The notes under the pieces are model-generated. The model was given only the letters and a program-made list of their open reading frames with translations. It had not been told where the DNA came from and ran no database searches. The translations under genes and the position numbers were made by a program. From assembly GCA_964640665.1 (NCBI GenBank), contig CAZXHT010000025.1:1-64000 (forward strand): a stretch of 64,000 nucleotides of DNA, given 5' to 3'. Positions within the stretch are counted from its first letter, which is position 1. Every line of letters starts with the position of its first letter. The stretch comes from DATKYQ01 sp964640665 (lineage in GTDB: Bacteria; Myxococcota; B64-G9). Shown one piece after another: positions 42,844-49,725 of this stretch.

Positions 42844-43463
42844 TTGCGCTGGTTGCATTTTTATTGCCTTGCTTTGCTTACGCTCCTTGCTTGCGGCTGC
42901 ACGGGGATCATCCAACTTGACTCCGACGCTCAGGATGCCGGCCATGGAATCGATGCTCTTGATGGTGGCAATGACGGTGCGGACCCGGCCGGAGATTCCG
43001 GGTCGGATCCCGGCTCTGATACAGGCTCTGATCCCGGAAGCGACGGCTGGGACGCGGGACATGACGACGGTCAGACTTGCTCGGGTCGCGGGAGCTTAAT
43101 CACCTGGAGCGACGGTCCGGTCTGTGCATGCGAAGCCGGATACACGCCTTCGACGATCGACGGGCTCGACTGCGTGCCCACCGGGCAGATTTGCGTAGGC
43201 GGCACTATCGACTACGACTACGACAACGACGGACAGAACGACTCGTGGTTCGAGCCCAGGGAGGATTGTTCCACGCCGATTTTCCCTGGGGACAAAACTG
43301 CGCCCACGGCTGCGATCCGCCCTGCGAGATTAACCTGTACATGAACGGCTCGAACGAACCGCCCTGCCCCGATCTGTCACACCACTGCAACATCATGCGT
43401 TGTGGCTTCTCATCTATCGGGATCGGCTACGAGGACACCTGGAACACGCAGAACTTCTACTGA
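42844..43463 (+). CDS. Asp-rich lipoprotein with a frame break
   Basis: TTG 42844 lies 5 nt after GGAGG (42834-42838). The first frame gives a lipoprotein signal (WLHFYCLALLTLLACGC) and an Asp/Gly/Ser repeat (DSGSDPGSDTGSDPGSD), then runs out at 43344 with a low-quality tail. The -1 frame continues from about 43287 to 43463 with a plausible Cys-rich end (NCAHGCDPPCEINLY; PCPDLSHHCNIMRC). A slippery heptamer TTTCCCT (43281-43287) lies exactly where a -1 shift would join them into about 206 aa. Sequencing error or a broken gene is equally possible. Family not recognised. Confidence 0.55.
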
Positions 43464-43533
43464 GATCACCTGGATACAATGTTGACAGCCATCCGGCCGT
43501 GAGATAAACAAGCTGCGGGAGGGTCACGATTCC

Positions 43534-44607
43534 ATGCGTTGTCTGCCGATCATCATCTTGTCCGTCATTGTTTTGCCCGGCAACCCGGCCACGGCCGCGC
43601 CGGAGGGCGGCTCCGGGGGCTGGACCCACATGATGTGGCACTTCACCCCCTCGGGTGGAGCCACTCCCGAACTGGTTGCCCGGGTGGAAAAGGCGGTCAG
43701 GATCTATTTTCAGAAAGAACGCGCTGGCGCCCTGATGAACGGGGTAACCATGGACTCGGTGCTGCTGGTCGAGGGCAACGAAAAATACCTGCGCTGCGGA
43801 ACCGGGGCCGAGTGCCTGGCCGGCCTGGGCAGTGCGGCCGGGGCCAGGTTCGTCATCGCCGGAGAGGTCGGGCTGCGCTCCGGGCGCACCCGCACCCACC
43901 TGGTGCTGGTCGATGTCGGCGCAAAGAAGGTAATCTGCTCGGCGAGCGTGGGCAGCAACGGCGTTCCCTCGGCCGGCAAAATCAATGAGCTGACCATTGC
44001 CATGTTCGAGCCCGAGCGCTACAAGGGCTCGATCGAACTCGAGACCTCGGTCAGCGGGGCCGAGGTGCTGATCGACGGCAAGAAGATGGGAGTGACTCCC
44101 CTGGTGGGCCCGCTGGCCGCCATCGCGGCCGGCGAGCATCTTGTCGAGATAAAGAAGCCCGGTCACGAACCATTCTCGCGGACGGTAGGTGTGCCTGTCG
44201 GCAAGGCGGTACGCTTGGTGGCCCTTCTGCCCCGAATTGCCATCGCCGGCCAGGCCCGGCCGTTCTACCGCGACTGGCCCTTCTGGACCGCGACCGGGGC
44301 CGGGGCCGTCGCCATGGTGGTAGCCGGTATACTGCACCACAGCGCGAACGTGGCGCAGCAGAGCGCCGACAACTGTCGCGAAGGAGGCCTGACCTGCGGC
44401 GACTCGTACCAGGACAAGGCCGACTCGCGCTACCTGCAGGCCTACGTGGTCTACGGCCTGGGAGGCGCCGGGCTGCTGGCGGCCGGGCTGATCGCCGTGA
44501 TCGACCTGGCCTCGGCCGAACCCGCGCCCGCGGCAGGGGCGGCTTTCGGCTTCGGCTTGTCCCCCCTTCCCGGAGGCCTGGCCATTGACGCCACATTCCG
44601 GTTCTGA
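43534..44607 (+). CDS. PEGA-domain envelope protein (first of a pair)
   Basis: 357 aa. Signal peptide (MRCLPIIILSVIVLPGNPATAA), a TolB-N-like alpha/beta region (about 25-150; ARFVIAGEVGL), a PEGA domain (about 165-240; GSIELETSVSGAEVLIDGKK, GEHLVEIKKPGHEPF) and one or two C-terminal membrane segments (about 250-330; WPFWTATGAGAVAMVVAGIL). PEGA domains are S-layer-like envelope modules common in myxobacteria. Homologous in layout to the next gene, 4 nt downstream. Confidence 0.8.
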   Translation: MRCLPIIILSVIVLPGNPATAAPEGGSGGWTHMMWHFTPSGGATPELVARVEKAVRIYFQKERAGALMNGVTMDSVLLVEGNEKYLRCGTGAECLAGLGSAAGARFVIAGEVGLRSGRTRTHLVLVDVGAKKVICSASVGSNGVPSAGKINELTIAMFEPERYKGSIELETSVSGAEVLIDGKKMGVTPLVGPLAAIAAGEHLVEIKKPGHEPFSRTVGVPVGKAVRLVALLPRIAIAGQARPFYRDWPFWTATGAGAVAMVVAGILHHSANVAQQSADNCREGGLTCGDSYQDKADSRYLQAYVVYGLGGAGLLAAGLIAVIDLASAEPAPAAGAAFGFGLSPLPGGLAIDATFRF

Positions 44608-44611
44608 GCGA

Positions 44612-46138
44612 ATGACGAAGCCTGCCAAGGTCAAGCCGGCCCGATCGTTCACGCTGCCGCTCTTGTTGTGCGCCTGCGCGCTGGCGCCCGTCCAGGCGCC
44701 GGCGCGGGCGCCGGCCGACAACGATGTCAAGGGACCGCTTACCGTGCTGGCGTTGATCGACGGTCACGAAGACGACCTGTTGGCGCGCTTGGCCCAAGCC
44801 GTGCAGCACAAGCTGGCCGGCGGCGGAAAAGTCGAGGTGCTCACGCCCGGACGCACCGCCAAGCTGCTTTCGGGCGGCGGGCAGTCAGGTCCTGCGGAGG
44901 AAAACCTTGAGCGCCTGGAAGGCATCTTCCAGCAGGGTTACCTGCAGTCGTACAGTTTCCAGTACGGCAAGGCGCTTGCCACCTTGGAACGTGTAAAAGA
45001 CGGGATAGCCCACCTGCCTGTAACCGCCGAGCGCTGGCGGCTGTGGATCAAGACCAAGATATTCCAGGGCATCAGCCTGGCCGGGTTGAAGAAGGAAGAT
45101 CAGGCGCTGCAATGCTTCGCCGTGGTACTACGCACGCGGCCGGAGATGAAGCTCAGCCGGCGCGACTATTCACCCAAGACCATCCGGCTTTGGGACAAAG
45201 CCAGAAAGCGCTTAGGCGGCCTGCCGCAGGGGCAGTTGGCGGTGGAGAGCGATCCGCCCGGGGCCGAGATCCTGCTCGACGGCCAGAGGATAGCCAAGAC
45301 GCCTTTCATCGGCAGTTATCCCCAGGGGCGCTACCACCTGCAGGTGTTGCACCCGAAGACGGGCGGCGCACAGCGCTGGGTAGAGGTCGGCGAGCAGCCT
45401 GTACGTGTTCGCTTTCAGCTTTCGTTCGAGGGCGCCCTGGCGCTAGACCTGGCCTACCCGTGCGTGCGCCTGCCGGCCGGCGCCGACAAGCTGCCGGCTC
45501 AGTGGTGGCCCTGGCTGGGCGAACGGCTGGGGCTGCGCTACCTGGTGGCGGTCAGGCGCCGCACCGAGAAGGGACGCGCCTACCTGGCGGCCTCCCTGGT
45601 AGACCTAGAGCGGGGACGCAAGTTGCGCGAGGGTTGGCTCGAGTACGCGGGTTCCGGGCCCGAAGAGGTAGCCGCCTACGCCGCCGACCTGTCCGGCTTT
45701 TTAGTGACCGGCAAGGCCAAGCCGCCCATCGAGGCGCGCGCGTTGCCGAAGGAAACGGCCCGGCCGGAGCCTGCCGAACAGCAGCTACCCGAACTGCCGG
45801 TGCAATACGCAGCGCGTCCCTGGTACAGATCCTGGTGGCCCTACACCATAGCCGCCGGTGTCATGCTGGGAGTGGGGCTGGGCACGACCCTGGGCTACGA
45901 AGGCTACATGCGGGATTTTACAAAAGCGGTGACGGAAAAGGGAAAGGACGCGGCCAAGCAAAACGCCAACGCCTGCCTGGGTGTGGCCATAACCAGCTAC
46001 GTCCTGGCCGGCGGCGCCGCGCTGACCGCCATCATCGCGCCTTTGACATACAGGCCGAAAGAGATCTTCACGGAGTCGAGCCTGGTACCGAGCGTCGGCC
46101 CCAACGGCGCGGGAATCGTCTGGGTGGGGAGGTTTTGA
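44612..46138 (+). CDS. PEGA-domain envelope protein (second of a pair)
   Basis: 508 aa. Signal sequence, a TPR-like helical part (about 90-200), a PEGA domain (about 205-280; GQLAVESDPPGAEILLDGQR), a long middle region with alternating strands, and C-terminal membrane segments (about 410-475; SWWPYTIAAGVMLGVGLG). The C-terminal layout repeats that of the upstream paralogue (RPFYRDWPFW versus RPWYRSWWPY). ATG 44612 has only a weak ribosome site; coupling across a 4-nt gap is likely. Convergent with the Cys-rich lipoprotein gene. Confidence 0.78.
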   Translation: MTKPAKVKPARSFTLPLLLCACALAPVQAPARAPADNDVKGPLTVLALIDGHEDDLLARLAQAVQHKLAGGGKVEVLTPGRTAKLLSGGGQSGPAEENLERLEGIFQQGYLQSYSFQYGKALATLERVKDGIAHLPVTAERWRLWIKTKIFQGISLAGLKKEDQALQCFAVVLRTRPEMKLSRRDYSPKTIRLWDKARKRLGGLPQGQLAVESDPPGAEILLDGQRIAKTPFIGSYPQGRYHLQVLHPKTGGAQRWVEVGEQPVRVRFQLSFEGALALDLAYPCVRLPAGADKLPAQWWPWLGERLGLRYLVAVRRRTEKGRAYLAASLVDLERGRKLREGWLEYAGSGPEEVAAYAADLSGFLVTGKAKPPIEARALPKETARPEPAEQQLPELPVQYAARPWYRSWWPYTIAAGVMLGVGLGTTLGYEGYMRDFTKAVTEKGKDAAKQNANACLGVAITSYVLAGGAALTAIIAPLTYRPKEIFTESSLVPSVGPNGAGIVWVGRF

Positions 46139-46151
46139 AACCGGTACTTAC

Positions 46152-48419
46152 CTAGCTGCAGACGCCGTTGACGCACGTTTGCATGACCGTGCAGGGGTGG
46201 CCGCACGAACCGCAATTCCATTTGTCGGTATAGAGATCGACCTCGCAGCCATTCGTCCTGTCACCATCACAGTCAGCATTGTTATGGCCACTAGGGGAGA
46301 GGCAGAAATCATAATCGCACGATCCCCCAAAACAAAGCGTGCCGCCAGCGTTTAGAACCTGTACGTTGCAGTCAACCGTGTTATCACAAGTGGTCCCGCA
46401 GTTGTCGGTCGCGCGGATCTGCTCCTCGCAGCCGTTTGTCCTGTCACCGTCACAGTCAGCCCAGGCAGAGAAATTAGAGGCAAAGCCGCAGTGACTGTAA
46501 TCACACGATCCATCCGAACAAGATATTTGCGATGCGTGCTGTGTCTGCACCGTGCAATCCACCAGCTGATTGCAGTTGGGCCCGCAACTCGTAGTTTGAT
46601 GGATATCGTATTCGCAGCCGTTGGTTCGATCTTGATCGCAGTCGCCATATCCATGCTGGCAGCTTCCAAAGTCGCAATTGCCGCTGGTGCAGATCGGGTC
46701 ATCGCTGTTTTGCACCTGGATGCTGCAGTCGACCCTGCCCTGGCAACCCGAACCGCAGGCGTCCACCGCCCAGATGTTTTCCTCGCATCCATTGGTGCGA
46801 TCGTCATCGCAGGACAGGAAACCCGGCAGGCAATCCGTGAAATCGCAGAGTGAATCGACACACAGTTTGTCCTGAACATGGTCAACCAGGTCATCGCAGT
46901 TGATATCGCAGGCGCCGCAATGATACTTGCTGACCCGCAGGTCTGTCTCGCACCCGTCTGCGAATCCATCAAGGCAGTTGCCGAAGTCGGCCTCACAGGC
47001 GCAGCTTCCCACGTCGCAGAAGGCGTTGGCACCGCAGGAAAACCCGCACAACCCGCAGTCGTCGTTGGAGAAGGACGTCTCGCAACCGTTGGAGCGATCG
47101 GAGTCACAATCGAGATATCCCTGGGCGCAGGAAGTATAGTCGCAGGTCCCCTGATTGCACAGGACGTCCGTTGTATTTGCCAACTGAGGGGCGCAGTCGT
47201 TGTCACAGCTTCCACAATGAGACGGATCGAACAGGCCCACACAGGCGCCGTCGCAGCACTGGCCGTCGGAGCCGCACTCTGAGTTTTGCGTGCAAGCACA
47301 GTAGTAGTGATCGCCGTCAGGGTGCACCTTGCACTTGGCCGGACAGACATTGCCGCACGAGCCGCAGTTGTCCTCGTTTTCCTCTGAGATAGCCGTCTCG
47401 CATCCATTGCTGCGATCGCCGTCGCAGTCGAGGAAACCGAAGTCGCAGCCCTCGCCCTGCGTGCCGTCGCCGGTGTAGTCACATTGTCCGCCGCCGGCTC
47501 CATCGACGCACTCGCTCGCGCCCACGTGCAGCATCTGCTGTGTGCAATCGGTGTCGCAGGTACCGCAGATCTGGGTGCTCTGCACGGTCTCGCAGCCGTT
47601 GGCGGTGTCCGCGTCGCAGTCGAGAAAGCCCGCCGTACAGGCATCATGGGTGCAGACGCCGTCTGTGCAGTGCGGGTTGGAGGCATTTTGCATACCGTCT
47701 GCACACTTCAGGCCACAGGCGCCGCAGTTTTCGGCATCGCTGTTGCCGTCGAGACAATCACTATCACAGCAGATATCGGCACCCTCGCAGGCCGCATAGT
47801 CGCCGCAGGAACAGGCGCCGTGCAGACAACTATCCGCCACGTCCCTGTCGCAGGCCTCACAGCCGGCACCGCAGTAGTCCAGGTCGGTCGAGTACTCGAG
47901 GTTCATGCACGAACCCCACTGGCCGCCCGTGCAGTTCTTGCGGCCCTCCATGCACTTGTCGTCCTGGACTTCGTGGCAGATCGATGTATCGCCCTCGACG
48001 CAGACCGAAACGTCAAGGGTAAAGCTTTTATCGGCGGTGCTGTCGCGGCCCTCGGAGGCGTCCTGGACATGAATCTTGACGGTCAGCCCGCTGGCCGCCT
48101 CGATCGGGGTGCCGCTCAGCGCGCCCGTTCCGGCGTTGATGCCGAGCCAGCTGGGATGTTCGCCGAGCGACCACTCGTAAGATCCAACTCCGTCGGATGC
48201 TTCAGCGGTGAAATTGTACTCGGCGTCGATGGTGGCATTCGGCAAGCTTTCGGTGGTAATCCGTACGGGGTCGTGCTGCTTGCAATTGCCATGGTCGCAT
48301 AGGTAGCCCGCGACGCAATCGTTATTGTCGGCGCAACTGGTTGTGGTTGAAGATCCCGCGCAGGCGGAAAACCAGGCGCCGGCAAGAAAGACCAAGGTAA
48401 TCGATGTCAGTTTCTTCAT
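46152..48419 (-). CDS. Cys-rich repeat lipoprotein with an Ig-like domain
   Basis: 755 aa. Lipoprotein signal (LTSITLVFLAGAWFSAC, Cys about 20). A putative Ig/cadherin-like domain lies at about 55-130 (LPNATIDAEYNFTAEASDG; GALSGTPIEAASGL). From about 200 onward a ~45-50-residue unit repeats, with a CDxDRTNGCE core, a spaced CGxxC and a GxCDYxxC element. This 'DCDGDRTNGCE' style recurs in myxobacterial surface proteins; the unit probably binds metal (Asp, Asn) and is disulfide-locked. No enzyme domain. Confidence 0.82.
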   Translation of the reverse strand: MKKLTSITLVFLAGAWFSACAGSSTTTSCADNNDCVAGYLCDHGNCKQHDPVRITTESLPNATIDAEYNFTAEASDGVGSYEWSLGEHPSWLGINAGTGALSGTPIEAASGLTVKIHVQDASEGRDSTADKSFTLDVSVCVEGDTSICHEVQDDKCMEGRKNCTGGQWGSCMNLEYSTDLDYCGAGCEACDRDVADSCLHGACSCGDYAACEGADICCDSDCLDGNSDAENCGACGLKCADGMQNASNPHCTDGVCTHDACTAGFLDCDADTANGCETVQSTQICGTCDTDCTQQMLHVGASECVDGAGGGQCDYTGDGTQGEGCDFGFLDCDGDRSNGCETAISEENEDNCGSCGNVCPAKCKVHPDGDHYYCACTQNSECGSDGQCCDGACVGLFDPSHCGSCDNDCAPQLANTTDVLCNQGTCDYTSCAQGYLDCDSDRSNGCETSFSNDDCGLCGFSCGANAFCDVGSCACEADFGNCLDGFADGCETDLRVSKYHCGACDINCDDLVDHVQDKLCVDSLCDFTDCLPGFLSCDDDRTNGCEENIWAVDACGSGCQGRVDCSIQVQNSDDPICTSGNCDFGSCQHGYGDCDQDRTNGCEYDIHQTTSCGPNCNQLVDCTVQTQHASQISCSDGSCDYSHCGFASNFSAWADCDGDRTNGCEEQIRATDNCGTTCDNTVDCNVQVLNAGGTLCFGGSCDYDFCLSPSGHNNADCDGDRTNGCEVDLYTDKWNCGSCGHPCTVMQTCVNGVCS

Positions 48420-48735
48420 TTTCGTCCTCCTTCGTCACTACAGGGTGTCGCAAAAGGCCGATCCCCAGAAACCTCCCGGTGCCACCCTAATTAACAATTT
48501 TCTCGAAAAAACTTTCTCGAAATTCGCTCTTTTCGTATCTTCTGTCAAGCCTCCTTTCATCTTTCTTGCATGCATAGTCGAATAGCAAAGCAATGAACGT
48601 GCCAGCCGGGCTAGCCCGTAATCTCAACCAGTTATCAATGACCGGGTGTCCTGAATTCGGACACCCGTGGCCGGGAAAACCGGACACGGCCAAAGTCGCT
48701 AGAGTCCGGGAATGAGACGTGACCCCCTTGCGCTC
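48420..48735. other. Intergenic region of 316 nt
   Basis: No gene found. Near the CDF end there are two adjacent hairpins: GGGTGTCC/GGACACCC (48644-48666) and a CCGTG/CACGG stem with inner CCGG pairs (48665-48689), possibly terminators of the CDF transcript. Nearer the lipoprotein gene the DNA is AT-rich, with a minus-strand TTGACA at 48548-48543 and a direct repeat TTTCTCGAAA (48499-48508, 48513-48522). Confidence 0.5.
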
Positions 48736-49725
48736 CTACTCCTGGCCTTCGGCATCCTGCTCGCCCGGTCCGACGCCGCTCATGTCGGGGGGCTCGTCCT
48801 CCCTGGCGGGACGATAGATGTCGGGCTCTATGTAGATCACCCTGGCTATCGGCACCGCCTGGCGTATGACTACTTCCATGGCGTTTATCGCGGAACAGAC
48901 TCCATCGAAACCCAGTTCGCGGTCGAACTCCACCTTGACCGCCACCAGCAACTCCTCGGGCCCGATGTGCTCGGTGCGCATGTGGATCAGCCGGCGTACC
49001 GGGGGATGGCTCTCTATCGTCGCGCGCAGCGAGTTTATCACCTTGCGCGAGGCAGACTCGCCAATCAAGAGCGAGCGCATCTCAATCGCCAATACCACGG
49101 CTATGGCGAACAGCAGCACCCCGATGGCCAGCGAGCCCATGGCGTCGAAACGGGGATCGCCGGTAAATGTCGCCAGGCCTACCCCGGCAAGCGCCAGGAG
49201 CAACCCGACCAGCGCGCCCAGGTCCTCGAGCAACACCACCGGCAACTCGGGAATCTTCGAACGGCGGATGAACGCCCACCAACCCAGGTTGCCGCGCGCA
49301 CGGTTCGACTCCTGCGCCGCCGTCCTCAGCGACCAGGCCTCCAGCAACATGGCCACCAGCAGGATGCCCACCGCCCAGATCGGCGACTTGAGCCGGTGCG
49401 GCTCGATCAACTTGTCCACACCCTCGTAGACGGCGAACACCGAGCCCATCGAGAAGATCACTAAAGCCACCACGAAAGCCCAGAAATACCTCTCGCGCCC
49501 GTAACCAAAAGGATGCTCCACGGTCTCGCGGCGGCGCGATAGCACTCCGCCCAGAAGCAAGAGCCCCTCGTTGGCCGTGTCCGCCACCGAGTGGATCGAC
49601 TCGGCCAACATCGAGGCCGCCCCGGTGAAGAAGAAACCGATAAGCTTGGCTATCGCGATGCCCAGGTTGGCCAGGAAGGCAGCGATTATCGCGCGTCGGG
49701 CGTTGCTTGCCGGCTGACCTGTCAG
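48736..49725 (-). CDS. Cation diffusion facilitator (CDF) transporter, probable CTG start
   Basis: 329 aa. The first ATG at 49611 would remove the first membrane helix. Reading back from it, the frame stays open and hydrophobic (FLANLGIAIAKLIGFFFTG) to CTG 49725. That codon lies 5 nt after GGGAGG and overlaps the stop of the upstream gene. Six membrane helices with AESIHSVADTANEGLLLLG and the paired ED in PVVLLEDLGALVG are typical of CDF exporters; the C-terminal cytoplasmic domain is normal. Exports divalent metals such as Zn2+ or Fe2+ by proton exchange; the ion is not predictable. Confidence 0.85.
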   Translation of the reverse strand: MTGQPASNARRAIIAAFLANLGIAIAKLIGFFFTGAASMLAESIHSVADTANEGLLLLGGVLSRRRETVEHPFGYGRERYFWAFVVALVIFSMGSVFAVYEGVDKLIEPHRLKSPIWAVGILLVAMLLEAWSLRTAAQESNRARGNLGWWAFIRRSKIPELPVVLLEDLGALVGLLLALAGVGLATFTGDPRFDAMGSLAIGVLLFAIAVVLAIEMRSLLIGESASRKVINSLRATIESHPPVRRLIHMRTEHIGPEELLVAVKVEFDRELGFDGVCSAINAMEVVIRQAVPIARVIYIEPDIYRPAREDEPPDMSGVGPGEQDAEGQE

